From: Bacillota bacterium
GTDB taxonomy: Bacteria > Bacillota > Clostridia > Acetivibrionales > DTU013
Direction: 5' to 3'
Length of the DNA stretch: 64,000 bases
Assembly: GCA_023409735.1 (NCBI GenBank)
Contig: JAEYRB010000019.1
Coordinates: forward strand, 1-64,000
Part shown: in pieces, positions 8,085 through 17,556 of the stretch
How positions within the stretch are numbered: the first letter of the stretch is position 1
Layout of the letters: the number at the start of each line of letters is the position of its first letter
Notes under the pieces: generated by a model
What the model was told of the DNA's origin: nothing
The model's input: the letters and a program-made list of their open reading frames with translations, nothing else
The model's database searches: none
Program-made: the position numbers and the translations under genes

Positions 8085-8210
8085 GGCAAGAAAATTTTTC
8101 TACAACCGAAAAATTTTCCATGAACCTATGTGTTATAATTTGCCAAGTGCGTTTCGGCTTTGCCGAAAAGATCGCACGGCAACTCAAATCTTATAATAAC
8201 CGTTTTAAGG

Positions 8211-8257
8211 TGTTATAACGAGGCATATGGTCACCTGCCTCGTTGAAACACAGCAGC
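8211..8257. repeat. 47-bp direct repeat, copy 2
   Basis: Second exact copy of the 47-bp unit at 8038-8084. The identity over stem, loop and flanks shows recent duplication or independent insertion of a mobile module. Confidence 0.9.
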
Positions 8258-8410
8258 ATTCATCAATAACCGCTGTTTATAAAATATAAGCCTATTATAT
8301 CATTTATGAGGTTTTATATAATGAAACTGCTAAAAAAAGTCAGCCTAGTCATTTACATGGTCATAAATTATGGCATAAGCCTCACAACAATATTTAAAAA
8401 CCAGGAGCCC

Positions 8411-10423
8411 TTAAAGCTCACCGGCCTCAATAAGTCCGTAAAGGGTGAGGACGAACATAGCATGTGACCATGTAAGGGGTATAACCCAAGCAGGCTTGCC
8501 TGTCACTTTATCTACCTGTTCAGGCAGAAGGCCCTGCTCTGTCATTCCATTTACGGCCCACTGCAAATATTCTAAAGCCTGTTTATAGTTCTTTTTCTCG
8601 ATATGATACAATGCCGCCCATAATGTCGCAATGATCCATGGGTTACCGCCAATGTAGCTGTCGTATTCATATCTCATAAGCCCACCTGCCGGACTTCGTG
8701 AAAGTACATCCTCAACCACCTTGGCTGTTTCCTCCATTCTAGGATCCTCTGCCGGTAAAAGGCCAAATGGAACACAAAGACCCAGCAAGCTAATATCGAC
8801 AGTTCCATCTATTAATGAATAATCGCGAACGATACTTTTTTCATTTAACTTAAGCCATACTCTCTGATCCGTATGTTCCTCTCCCCAACCATTGAGCTTT
8901 ACACGTACACTTCTTATAAACCGGTTCCATTGCGGCATCCAGAAGTGTTTTAGTAATGCACTATACAGCGTCTCTGCCGAAGCATGCCATTTTTCAGACA
9001 GCTTTAAAAGCTCGTCTAAAGGTTCAATTTTCACAGATTCGCTATTCGATGGTGTAAGCTCCGCTATATGATCTTCATCCGGCAATTTATGTGCAAGTAT
9101 CTCGGAAATTGCAGCTCCCGCCTCTATTCCTGCATAAACTGCTGCGGACGAATAAGCATGCTCGCCCAGCCGCTCCTCCCACAAATCGAAGCTCAGCCAT
9201 GGGAGGCCGGTTTCCTTGTCTATATAACTTGTTAAAAACTCTATACCCTTTTTCACACAAGGCCACAGCTCGGCAAGGAATTCTATACCACCACATACCT
9301 GGTAGTGCCTGTATATCCCCCAAATCACAGAGCCTGCCTCATCGATCTGCAGTCCCCAGGATGGCGCCAGATTGCTGTCCATTGTAAACCGTTGCTGCCA
9401 GCTTCCATCCTCATCCTGTACATCTGCAGCCCATCGATAAAACTTTTCAACATTTTCTTTCAGGCCGCACTTGTCAAGAGCCTCCGTAATAAAGGCTGCA
9501 TCTCTGCCCCAGCAATATGCATACCTGCCGCATCGTTTAAACTCCTCATCAATCTCAGGAGCGGCAAGCAAAGCACCTGTGCCTTTGTCTGTCATAAGGG
9601 CAAATACGAGTAAGGATCGTTTGTACAGGCCTTGAATTCTTATGTCATCTACTCTGATCTGTTTTGTCCCTTCCAGATAACTTCTCCAATATGCGGCTGT
9701 TCTGTCGCACTCATGCCACAGATTCATATTATGAGTCCTAAACGTCAATGCCTTCAGTGGCTTAATATTATTAGCCATACATATACAAAACGAAAATCGG
9801 AGTCTTCCTCCCGGACATAGCTGCATACTATCCCATATCAGCGCGCCTTCATGCATCATGCCTATGACATCGTTTCCTGCAAGACTTCCACGCTCAGCAT
9901 TATCAAAAGAGTCTGCACCAATTTGGTATGAGGCCGGCGGCACTTGTGAGGATATGCTGTAGCTGCAGCCATGCCTGTAATGTATAAGGGCTGAGGTTCT
10001 TTCATGGAACATGATCCCGGCTGTGTCAGCTGTAGTGGATATAGAAGTAGAATAAAGAGAAAAGCTTATGTCTAATGTTATACTCGACTTGTTTTCGAGC
10101 TCATAGCATCTTACAAAAACAGGTTCATCAGGCAAAACGAAATCCTTCTGATATATTTTGAAGCCGAAGTCATCTCTTGAGTATACCGTAACAGCAATGT
10201 TGGTGTCATCAATATAATACTGCTTCGTCTTCCAGCTTCCTGAAGATAACCACTGAGAGCCGTTCCAATGCTGTGGACAAATTATTCCGATCAAAAGCCT
10301 TTCAATATTCTGCTGATAATCTAGGTTAGGCCAAAACAACCTTATTAGCTCGCCCTTCTCATCTATACAGCCGAGCATGCTGCCATTTCCTAAAATCATG
10401 CTGTTATAATGTGTTTTTGCCAT
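8411..10423 (-). CDS. GH15 glucoamylase-type glycoside hydrolase
   Basis: A 670-residue bacterial glucoamylase-like protein: N-terminal beta-sandwich (about 1-245) and C-terminal (alpha/alpha)6 barrel. Barrel motifs are CWGRDAAF (304-311), QIDEAG (359-364), DLWEER (413-418, catalytic acid region) and LPEQV near residue 640 (catalytic base region). Bacterial GH15 enzymes release glucose from alpha-glucans or maltooligosaccharides. No signal peptide, so it probably acts in the cytoplasm on glycogen-like or imported dextrins; some bacterial relatives act on trehalose. The start ATG at 10423 has GGAGG 5 bases upstream. It stands alone between clpC and radA. Confidence 0.88.
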   Translation of the reverse strand: MAKTHYNSMILGNGSMLGCIDEKGELIRLFWPNLDYQQNIERLLIGIICPQHWNGSQWLSSGSWKTKQYYIDDTNIAVTVYSRDDFGFKIYQKDFVLPDEPVFVRCYELENKSSITLDISFSLYSTSISTTADTAGIMFHERTSALIHYRHGCSYSISSQVPPASYQIGADSFDNAERGSLAGNDVIGMMHEGALIWDSMQLCPGGRLRFSFCICMANNIKPLKALTFRTHNMNLWHECDRTAAYWRSYLEGTKQIRVDDIRIQGLYKRSLLVFALMTDKGTGALLAAPEIDEEFKRCGRYAYCWGRDAAFITEALDKCGLKENVEKFYRWAADVQDEDGSWQQRFTMDSNLAPSWGLQIDEAGSVIWGIYRHYQVCGGIEFLAELWPCVKKGIEFLTSYIDKETGLPWLSFDLWEERLGEHAYSSAAVYAGIEAGAAISEILAHKLPDEDHIAELTPSNSESVKIEPLDELLKLSEKWHASAETLYSALLKHFWMPQWNRFIRSVRVKLNGWGEEHTDQRVWLKLNEKSIVRDYSLIDGTVDISLLGLCVPFGLLPAEDPRMEETAKVVEDVLSRSPAGGLMRYEYDSYIGGNPWIIATLWAALYHIEKKNYKQALEYLQWAVNGMTEQGLLPEQVDKVTGKPAWVIPLTWSHAMFVLTLYGLIEAGEL

Positions 10424-11037
10424 GAAATCCTCCGATTCATATTTACGATGCAATGCACATTTACAATTTTAGCACATAGCTTATAATTCCACCACCTCAA
10501 CTGATGTACCTTAACCATGCATGGATAATGTCCAACAAAGCTAGTGAACGACTTCAAAGCGGCCTAATAGGCATTATATGCCAATATGCTTTTTTCGCCA
10601 TTCATAGTATGATCGTACAGTGTGATATATAGTCGTATTGTTGGTGCAATACTTCTCGTATTTATGCATTCTAATATAAACGGTATCTGCCAGACACTGC
10701 ATTCAGAGGCACTTATAATACAGCATGGTATAAGCTCCACAAAATAAATCTCAAATACGTCAATCCAATAGTAACACACATTAACCCCTGTATTATTTTA
10801 AGACTGCATAGCGATTCCTCATTCAATTATGCTCTGGCATATTGTATAAACATGTAATATAATGTTCCTTATGCTGGGCATTTGCAATGTCTCCCTGATA
10901 ATTTAAGCTCAATGTAAGGTGACCTTCTATTTGTACGAACTATAATCTGCTAATATCAACTATAATTTGCTGCAGAGCTTAGCAATACATCGCAAATAGC
11001 TTATGTATAAATATGCAAAAATGTTATGGAGCTTACG
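10424..11037. other. divergent intergenic region, GH15 / azlCD
   Basis: About 610 bp without a credible gene. Near azlC it holds the palindrome AAGGT-G-ACCTT (10916-10926) and a 14-bp near-direct repeat AACTATAAT(C/T)TGCT at 10938-10951 and 10958-10971, each with a TATAAT core, which may be alternative -10 elements or a regulator site for azlCD. Confidence 0.45.
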
Positions 11038-11802
11038 ATGAAGCACTCATCAAGTATATATAGTTTTAAATATGGTTTTAAAAAGGGTTTCCCTATAGCA
11101 TTAGGCTACATACCGGTATCATTCACATTCGGCCTAATGGCAGTTGGTGGCGGTCTCCCCCCTATAACTGCCATACTTATTTCATTTACCAACCTTACAA
11201 GTGCGGGTCAGTTTGCCGGTACCAACCTGATTCTGCAAGGTGCAGGTTATCTGGAAATTACGCTTACAACGTTTATTATAAATATCAGATATATGCTTAT
11301 GTCTCTTTCTCTTTCCCAAAAAATTGAGCCTGAAATCACATTAGCACAGAGACTTATATTCGGATTCGGTATAACAGATGAGGTTTTTACGGTAGCATCC
11401 ATGGAGACAGGAAAGCTGCCATACAAATATTTACTTGGGCTCATATCAGGACCAATTGCCGGCTGGACGTTTGGAACTGCACTGGGAGCGCTTATTTCAT
11501 CAGCATTGTCGCAATCTGTTATAAATGCCGCAGGTATTGCTCTATATGCTATGTTTATTGCAATATTCATACCGCCGCTGAAAAAATCAAAGTCAATACT
11601 CTCTATAGTATTAATTGCTATTGCCGTCAACACGGCACTAAAATATATTCCCTTTTTTAGTTTTATATCAAGCGGCTTCCGCATTATAACGGCAACTATC
11701 CTGGGAGCCGGTATAGGCGCTGCCATTTGGCCTGTCAGCCATGACGAGGATACAGAGATATGCAGCGATCCTATTACATATGATGCAGAAGAAAAGGAGT
11801 AA
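11038..11802 (+). CDS. azlC: AzlC-family branched-chain amino acid exporter, large subunit
   Basis: A 254-residue membrane protein of the AzlC (LIV-E, YgaZ-like) family that with a small AzlD partner exports branched-chain or related amino acids. The N-terminal signature GFPIALGYIPVSFTFGLMAV and several hydrophobic helices are clear. ATG at 11038 is preferred over the ATG 12 bases upstream because GGAG lies 6 bases before it. The stop is followed by the azlD start 3 bases on; AAGGAG inside the last azlC codons serves azlD, so the two are coupled. Possible control elements lie at 10916-10971. Confidence 0.88.
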   Translation: MKHSSSIYSFKYGFKKGFPIALGYIPVSFTFGLMAVGGGLPPITAILISFTNLTSAGQFAGTNLILQGAGYLEITLTTFIINIRYMLMSLSLSQKIEPEITLAQRLIFGFGITDEVFTVASMETGKLPYKYLLGLISGPIAGWTFGTALGALISSALSQSVINAAGIALYAMFIAIFIPPLKKSKSILSIVLIAIAVNTALKYIPFFSFISSGFRIITATILGAGIGAAIWPVSHDEDTEICSDPITYDAEEKE

Positions 11803-11805
11803 TTG

Positions 11806-12108
11806 ATGAAGTCAGTATTTATAGCCGTTGCATTAATGGCGCTTGTAACATATATACCCAGAGTGCTGCCGGTTACTATATTCAGAAAAGAAATTAAGTC
11901 GATTTACATAAAGTCATTTTTACGTTACGTCCCATATGCTGTTTTGGGAGCACTTACCTTTCCTGATATTTTCTATTCCACCGGCAGCATATATTCCGCA
12001 ATTGTAGGTATTGCCACTGCTCTCTTTCTGGCATATAAAGAAAAAAGCCTTGTCATAGTGGCATTAGGCTCAATAATTACCGCATACCTGACAGGCCTTT
12101 TTATATAG
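11806..12108 (+). CDS. azlD: AzlD-family branched-chain amino acid exporter, small subunit
   Basis: A 100-residue protein with three to four membrane helices and the AzlD hallmarks TYIPRVLPVTIF and LRYVPYAVLGALTFPDIF. It is the usual partner of AzlC. Start ATG at 11806, with AAGGAG in the end of azlC. It converges with clpC; the 127-bp gap between them holds no clear terminator. Confidence 0.87.
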   Translation: MKSVFIAVALMALVTYIPRVLPVTIFRKEIKSIYIKSFLRYVPYAVLGALTFPDIFYSTGSIYSAIVGIATALFLAYKEKSLVIVALGSIITAYLTGLFI

Positions 12109-12235
12109 GTAGATAGCTGTATCGCAACATTAACAGTTACAACAATTCTTCGATTTTTAAAGCATTTTACAAAAGAAGCTTATGCCTCAATATTAAATCT
12201 TCCGTTAATTGTTAACTTCTTTCATATACACTCTA

Positions 12236-14695
12236 TTAGCTCTGCTTGACAGCTTGCTGTTGAGGCCTTTTCACACTCAGCTCCAGCTTATCCTCCAACA
12301 AGTCGAAAATAGCTGTATCACCACTTTTTACTGTGCCATCTAGCATACTTTCAGCAAGCTTATCCTCAATCAAGCTTTGTATTGCACGCCTAAGAGGTCT
12401 TGCACCAAATACCTGATCAAAGCCCTTCTTAGCAAGGAAGCCTTTAGCCGCATCACTTACCTCAAGCTTTATTGCACTTTGATCAAGTCTCTTGATCAAA
12501 GTGTTGAGCATGATTCCGACAATGCTCTTAATATTATCCTCATCGAGCGGATGGAATACTATTATATCATCGACTCTGTTCAGGAACTCAGGCCTGAAGG
12601 CCTTTTTCAGTTCTCCCATAACATTGCTCTTCATGTCCTCATAATTCTTAGCCGCATTGTCTTCAGTGACAAAACCAATGCGCTTGGGCTCGGTAATCAT
12701 TCTGCCACCGACATTTGATGTCATTATTATAACGGTATTCCTGAAATCCACTACTCTGCCCTGTGAATCTGTAAGTCTTCCATCCTCCAGTATCTGAAGC
12801 AAAATATTAAATACATCGGGATGTGCTTTTTCAATTTCATCAAAGAGCAGTACCGAATATGGCTTTCTTCTAACCTTCTCAGTCAGTTGACCGCCCTCCT
12901 CGAAGCCGACATAACCCGGAGGCGATCCAACCATTCTGGACACAGCGAATTTCTCCATGTATTCAGACATATCTATACGTATCATAGCATTTTCATTGCC
13001 AAATAACGCTTCAGCCAAGGCTTTGCTGAGCTCAGTCTTACCAACACCTGTAGGTCCCAGGAATATGAAAGAGCCTATTGGCCTCTTAGGATCCTTGAGC
13101 CCTACTCTTCCTCTTCTAATAGCTTTCGAAATAGCCTTTACAGCCTCATCCTGGCCAATAACTCTCTTATGGAGCTCATCCTCAAGCTTCATAAGCCTTT
13201 CCGACTCCTCCTCAGCAAGGCGCTTTACAGGTACTCCTGTCCAGCTGGCTACGATTTCCGCAACCTCATCCTCAGTCACTGTATCTGTTCTGGTCTGACT
13301 CTTCTGATACCATTCTCCCTTTATCTTCTCATATTCAGATTTCAGTTTCTGCTCTTCATCCCTTATACCTGCTGCCTTTTCAAACTCCTGAGCCCTTATG
13401 GAGTCTTCCTTTTCCTTGCCCAGTCTCTCTATCTGTTCCTCCAGCTTTTTAACATCCGGCGGTGCAGTAAAGGCTTTAAGTCTTACGCGCGAAGCAGCTT
13501 CATCGATAAGGTCGATAGCTTTATCAGGCAGATACCTATCTGTTATATACCTGTCCGAAAGCTTAACAGCAGCTTCCAATGCATCATCGGTTATTTTGAC
13601 CCTGTGGTGGGCCTCATACTTGTCTCTTATACCCTTGAGGATCGCAACAGCTTCCTCCTTAGTCGGCTCGCCAACTGTAATAGGCTGAAATCTTCGTTCA
13701 AGTGCAGCATCCTTTTCAATATGCTTGTGATATTCATTTAATGTAGTCGCACCAATAATCTGTATCTCGCCTCTTGCCAGAACGGGCTTCAATATATTTG
13801 CCGCATCTATGGCTCCTTCAGCCGCTCCTGCTCCTATTATGGTATGCATTTCATCAATGAAAAGTATAACATTCCCGGCCTTCCTAACTTCCTCCATGGC
13901 TTTTTTGAGTCTCTCCTCAAATTCACCTCTATATTTAGCACCGGCAACCATTGATGACAGGTCAAGGGTGACCACCCTCTTATCCTTCAGCATTTCAGGA
14001 ATATTTCCTTCAACAATCTTTTGCGCCAATCCTTCGGCAATAGCAGTTTTCCCAACTCCGGGCTCACCGATAAGGCATGGATTATTTTTAGTTCTTCTGC
14101 TGAGGATTTGTATAACCCTTTCGATTTCTCTGTCCCTGCCTATGATCGGATCAAACTTAGCCTCTCTGGCCATATCTGTCAAATCTCTGCCAAACTGATT
14201 AAGAGTTGGAGTATTGGTACTTTCTGAGCGGCTTTTAGGTTCTCCTGCAGCTCCGGGAACATCCTCGTTAAGGAGCTTCACTATATCATTTAACAGTTTC
14301 TGAGGATCTACTCCCAGATCCATCAATATCCTTACAGCAACACTGTCACCTTCACGCATAACACCAAGGAGCAGATGTTCTGTGCCTATATAGTTGTGTC
14401 CAAGCCTTCTTGCCTCCTTCAGACTAAGTTCAAGCACTCTTTTTGTTCTGGGTGTAAAGTCCAGAGACTGCTGTCCATTGTTTTCGCCCCTGCCTATCAA
14501 TTCATCAATTTCTTTTATAATCTTGTCCTCTGTAACTGACTGGCTCTGCAGAACTCTTGATGCAACGCCGGTACCTTCTTTGACCAGTCCCAGCAGTAGA
14601 TGCTCTGTTCCCACATAGCTATGTCCCAGCTGTAATGCACATTCCTGTGACAGGTTTATTACTCTTTCAGCTTTTTCAGTAAATCTTCCGTACAT
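12236..14695 (-). CDS. clpC: ClpC AAA+ protease ATPase subunit
   Basis: HSP100 unfoldase that feeds ClpP, 819 residues. Two Clp-N repeats (about 1-145), first AAA+ domain with Walker A GEPGVGKT (near 208) and the VTLDLSSMVAGAKYRGEFEERL segment, a UVR-containing middle domain (about 420-460) that distinguishes ClpC from ClpA/ClpE, second AAA+ domain with GPTGVGKT (near 550), and the C-terminal D2-small domain. It is the last gene of ctsR-mcsA-mcsB-clpC and should be under CtsR control from the operator at 17030-17046. Adaptor McsB and arginine phosphorylation target substrates to it in related bacteria. Confidence 0.97.
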   Translation of the reverse strand: MYGRFTEKAERVINLSQECALQLGHSYVGTEHLLLGLVKEGTGVASRVLQSQSVTEDKIIKEIDELIGRGENNGQQSLDFTPRTKRVLELSLKEARRLGHNYIGTEHLLLGVMREGDSVAVRILMDLGVDPQKLLNDIVKLLNEDVPGAAGEPKSRSESTNTPTLNQFGRDLTDMAREAKFDPIIGRDREIERVIQILSRRTKNNPCLIGEPGVGKTAIAEGLAQKIVEGNIPEMLKDKRVVTLDLSSMVAGAKYRGEFEERLKKAMEEVRKAGNVILFIDEMHTIIGAGAAEGAIDAANILKPVLARGEIQIIGATTLNEYHKHIEKDAALERRFQPITVGEPTKEEAVAILKGIRDKYEAHHRVKITDDALEAAVKLSDRYITDRYLPDKAIDLIDEAASRVRLKAFTAPPDVKKLEEQIERLGKEKEDSIRAQEFEKAAGIRDEEQKLKSEYEKIKGEWYQKSQTRTDTVTEDEVAEIVASWTGVPVKRLAEEESERLMKLEDELHKRVIGQDEAVKAISKAIRRGRVGLKDPKRPIGSFIFLGPTGVGKTELSKALAEALFGNENAMIRIDMSEYMEKFAVSRMVGSPPGYVGFEEGGQLTEKVRRKPYSVLLFDEIEKAHPDVFNILLQILEDGRLTDSQGRVVDFRNTVIIMTSNVGGRMITEPKRIGFVTEDNAAKNYEDMKSNVMGELKKAFRPEFLNRVDDIIVFHPLDEDNIKSIVGIMLNTLIKRLDQSAIKLEVSDAAKGFLAKKGFDQVFGARPLRRAIQSLIEDKLAESMLDGTVKSGDTAIFDLLEDKLELSVKRPQQQAVKQS

Positions 14696-14773
14696 AGTTA
14701 TCTCTCCATTCCAAATATTTGCAAAGCTCAGAATTGTTGATCAAATTTATATTCCATACTGGTTTTGCATTAG

Positions 14774-15811
14774 TTAATGTATATATTCCTTCATCATCCT
14801 TCGCACCAGCTCAGCTCTCTTCATGTCGCGCTCATCAGGTGTGAGCTGTGCACCGGCCAGCTTTTGCAGATATGCCGGCTGAATCATCATCATCAGCTTA
14901 TTTAGCTCTTTTAACTCTATACCTGTCACAAGTCCCATAATAACGCCGAGTCTAACATCAGATAAGAGCTTCAGGCATTCTTCAGTTGACATGATCCTTG
15001 CATTTGCCAGAAGTCCAAAGGCTCTGAATACCCGGTCTTCAAACCTTGAAGGGCTTTGCTTATATAGCTCAGACCTCAGCATTCTTTCCTTTTCAGCAAT
15101 CTGAGCTGTTATATTGCCTATACCTGCAATTATTTCTTCCTCAGACTGACCAAGTGTCACCTGGTTAGATACCTGATACATATACCCGGAGGCCTCGCTG
15201 TTTTCTCCATAAATACCCCTGACCACTACGCCGATTTTAGCGCACGTTTCCAGAATACCTTTAATATAGCCTGTCATAGACAATGCCGGCAGGTGCATCA
15301 TTACTGATGCTCTAAGTCCGGTACCTGCATTAGTCGGACAGCATGTAAGATAGCCGCTGGTTTTGTCAAAAGCAAAATCCAGTGTATCCCCAAGTATGTC
15401 GTCAAGCTTATTGCAAAGCTTCCATGCAGCATCAAACTGAATTCCTTGGAATATGCACTGAAGCCTCAGATGATCTTCCTCATTTACCATAATAGATATA
15501 TGCTCATCCTTGCTGATCACTGCTGCCCGTGCTTTGTCTCCTTCTGCAAACTCCGGGCTGATTAGGTGTTTTTCTACCAAAACCTGCTTATCAACAGGCT
15601 TCATTGAGTTCATATCAATAAATAATAGTTCTCTTATTTTCTCATCACTGCAATTTGCTATAGCACTGCTTACTTTATTAACAATTTCTCCTCTTTGCTG
15701 TGCCGATAATCGTGGAGTAAACGGGTATGCCTTCAGATTTCGTGCCAGTCTTATTCTGCTGCTTATAGCAACATCCTCCTGCCGCATCTGATTTATATCA
15801 TTTTGCGCCAT
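14774..15811 (-). CDS. mcsB: protein-arginine kinase McsB
   Basis: ATP:guanido phosphotransferase-like protein kinase that marks proteins with phospho-arginine for ClpCP. 345 residues. Family motifs: SSRIRLARNL, NEEDHLRLQ (around the catalytic loop), CPTNAGTGLRASVMMHLP and GENSEASGYMYQVSNQVTLG. I start at ATG 15811 (MAQND) since GGAGGTG lies 7 bases upstream; this start overlaps the end of mcsA by 14 bp, as expected for coupled expression with its activator McsA. Confidence 0.95.
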   Translation of the reverse strand: MAQNDINQMRQEDVAISSRIRLARNLKAYPFTPRLSAQQRGEIVNKVSSAIANCSDEKIRELLFIDMNSMKPVDKQVLVEKHLISPEFAEGDKARAAVISKDEHISIMVNEEDHLRLQCIFQGIQFDAAWKLCNKLDDILGDTLDFAFDKTSGYLTCCPTNAGTGLRASVMMHLPALSMTGYIKGILETCAKIGVVVRGIYGENSEASGYMYQVSNQVTLGQSEEEIIAGIGNITAQIAEKERMLRSELYKQSPSRFEDRVFRAFGLLANARIMSTEECLKLLSDVRLGVIMGLVTGIELKELNKLMMMIQPAYLQKLAGAQLTPDERDMKRAELVRRMMKEYIH

Positions 15812-16334
15812 CTTGTACACCTCCATCCGGATTGGCTGTGCCTTCAAGCTCTCTTATTTTGTCTCTGAGTAAAGCTGCCTTCTCATATTCTTCACTGCTA
15901 ATTGCTTCGGATAGTTCATTCTTAAGCTTTTCCAGTTCATTCACTGTTTTTTTACTTTGCTCAGCTTTTGCAGGGGTCTTTCCCTTATGCTCTGTACTTC
16001 CATGGATACGTTTCAGTATTGGATTCAAATCATCCCTGAAAACACTGTAGCAATTACTGCATCCTAGCCTACCGGTCTTTCTGAATTCGCCAAAGCTCAT
16101 ATTACAAACAGGGCAGCGCACTTCCTCCGGCTTCTCAGGCTGCTGATAGTTGATGTTACCGCCAAGGCTGTGCAAACCCCATAAAAAATCCCCCAAATTT
16201 AACTGTGAGCCTATTCCCAACTGTCCCTTTTCATTTACACACTGTTCACAAAGATGCAGCTCAACCTTCTTGCCATTAACAATCTGTGTGTAATGAACAT
16301 TTGCTACACGTTTCTGACACTGTTGGCACAGCAT
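15798..16334 (-). CDS. mcsA: McsA, zinc-finger activator of McsB
   Basis: A 178-residue protein with two pairs of zinc-finger CxxC motifs (CQQCQKR and CEQC at the N-terminus; CPVC and CSNC at about 90-115) and a C-terminal UVR motif (about 140-170, coiled). McsA stimulates McsB kinase activity and CtsR inactivation in B. subtilis. ATG at 16334 is preceded by AAGGAG at 8 bases; an in-frame GTG 9 bases earlier is less well placed. The gap to ctsR is about 205 bp, longer than usual for this operon. Confidence 0.93.
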   Translation of the reverse strand: MLCQQCQKRVANVHYTQIVNGKKVELHLCEQCVNEKGQLGIGSQLNLGDFLWGLHSLGGNINYQQPEKPEEVRCPVCNMSFGEFRKTGRLGCSNCYSVFRDDLNPILKRIHGSTEHKGKTPAKAEQSKKTVNELEKLKNELSEAISSEEYEKAALLRDKIRELEGTANPDGGVQDGAK

Positions 16335-16540
16335 ACTAACCACTCCTTGCTTTCTGGTCTACTAATTATATTTGCCACAATTTTTTATATGCAAACATTC
16401 CTTCTTTACCTTTATCTTAAATGCACTAAACATTTTGACATTCTATACAATAAAACACTAATTATTTTCAATACGCAGCTCCATTGCCAGACTTAAAAAG
16501 TCCGGGACTTATACAAACTTGAGTATCTTTCAGAGGTCAG

Positions 16541-17008
16541 CTAAACAAGGAGGCTCGTTAACATATTCTTCAGCATGGATGCCCTGATAGAATCCCTTTC
16601 AGACATCTGCACACTGCTGAGCACCTTATCGCTTGTGGCCGCCTTCAGGAGAAGTCCTTCTCTCTTACTTATAACCTCATAGTCAACAAAGTTTTTAATA
16701 AAAACCTCAGCTGACTGCTGTGAAATGCTGTCGCCCATAGAGCTTATTATATGCATAAGGTAGTTACCCGGCCTACTAATATTTACCCTCTTAATGCTGA
16801 TGCATCCGCCCCCACCGCGCCTGCTCTCAACATAATAGCCCCTTTCTGTTGTAAACCTTGTGTCTATAACGTAGTTTATCTGTGAAGGTACACAGTTAAA
16901 ATAATTAGCTAGCTCATTTCTTTGTATCTCTATTGCTCCGTCAGTTTCACTGATCATTTGCTTCAAAAAGGCTTCAATAACATCACTCATTCTGGCCAAT
17001 GCACTCAC
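16541..17008 (-). CDS. ctsR: CtsR, repressor of class III heat-shock genes
   Basis: A 155-residue repressor with the winged HTH of CtsR: NELANYFNCVPSQINYVID, RFTTERGYYVESRRGGGGC containing the glycine-rich wing, then the C-terminal four-helix region. It represses its own operon until heat or McsB releases it. Start is GTG at 17008, 6 bases after AAGGG; a downstream TTG (16999) is possible. Operator at 17030-17046 and promoter at 17056-17084 lie directly upstream, which supports the autoregulatory assignment strongly. Confidence 0.95.
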   Translation of the reverse strand: MSALARMSDVIEAFLKQMISETDGAIEIQRNELANYFNCVPSQINYVIDTRFTTERGYYVESRRGGGGCISIKRVNISRPGNYLMHIISSMGDSISQQSAEVFIKNFVDYEVISKREGLLLKAATSDKVLSSVQMSERDSIRASMLKNMLTSLLV

Positions 17009-17029
17009 TTCCCTTCAGTAATTGTTGAT

Positions 17030-17046
17030 TTTGACTTTCTTTGACC
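17030..17046 (-). promoter_or_regulatory. CtsR operator
   Basis: On the minus strand GGTCAAA-GAA-AGTCAAA, which matches the published CtsR heptad repeat (A/GGTCAAA, NAN, A/GGTCAAA) exactly. It lies just downstream of the -10 box and about 22 bp before the ctsR start codon. Confidence 0.93.
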
Positions 17047-17055
17047 TTCCGTATT

Positions 17056-17084
17056 ATTATAAAACGTTTATACATCATATTCAA
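17056..17084 (-). promoter_or_regulatory. sigma-A promoter of the ctsR operon
   Basis: On the minus strand TTGAAT (complement of 17079-17084), 17-bp spacer, TATAAT (complement of 17056-17061). The CtsR operator covers the predicted transcription start. Confidence 0.88.
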
Positions 17085-17310
17085 GTGTTTTTTATTATAT
17101 TTGGAGATACTACAGCAATAGGCTGTAGGTTACTCAATTCATATAAATCTGTGCACATTTTCTGCTTCATTATTTTTTGTCAAGTTTCATAATAGTATCC
17201 TTACAATGTTTCTATGGTTTATAATAATTTGGATAAATGTGTTTACAATTAACAGCTTAATGGCTTACACAAAACACCATTCCTTGTTATACGTTTTTTT
17301 CCTTAACAAT

Positions 17311-17509
17311 TTTGATTTCTTGAAGCCTTTTGTTATGCGATTATAGCTTCTTGAAGCCTTTTGTTATGCGATTAACCTCTTGAAGCCTTGTTATGCGATT
17401 AACTTCTTTAAACCTTGTTAGTGCGATTAACTTCTTGAAGCCTTGTTATGCGATTATAGCTTCTTTAAGCCTTATTATTGGATTTAATTTCTTTAGACCT
17501 AGTTATCGG
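17311..17509. repeat. seven-unit tandem repeat, 27-31 bp period
   Basis: Seven consecutive degenerate units with a core CTTCTTGAAGCC followed by (TT)TTGTTATGCGATTA. Approximate unit ends are 17340, 17371, 17398, 17426, 17453, 17482 and 17509. Units 2, 3 and 5 are the best conserved and the right end is the most decayed. There are no unique spacers, so it is not a CRISPR. It lies between the ctsR promoter and the 3' end of the DUF4349 gene. Confidence 0.88.
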
Positions 17510-17556
17510 TTGTCAGCGCCCTTATAATTAAGCAAAATGTCCGGCAGAGGAAATAT

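Larger units (their letters stand above)
7990..8260. repeat. mosaic of intergenic hairpin modules
   Basis: A tract made of successive perfect inverted repeats: TTATAACATGAGA/TCTCATGTTATAA (8012-8044), AACGAGGCA/TGCCTCGTT twice (inside the direct repeats), AAAATTTTTC/GAAAAATTTT (about 8092-8118), and a long compound hairpin TTGCC..GTGCG..TTTCGGC / GCCGAAA..CGCAC..GGCAA (8140-8182). Modules are bordered by TGTTATAA(C/T). The tract lies downstream of GH15 and upstream of radA. It may combine termination, an extended -10 promoter and mRNA processing, or be a remnant of a small mobile repeat. Confidence 0.7.

Noticed and set aside
10564..10779. 71-codon minus-strand open frame
   Set aside because: No ribosome binding site, no recognisable sequence features, in an AT-rich promoter region.
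17311..17509. CRISPR array
   Set aside because: Units of 27-31 bp are directly contiguous and degenerate, with no unique spacers and no cas genes nearby.
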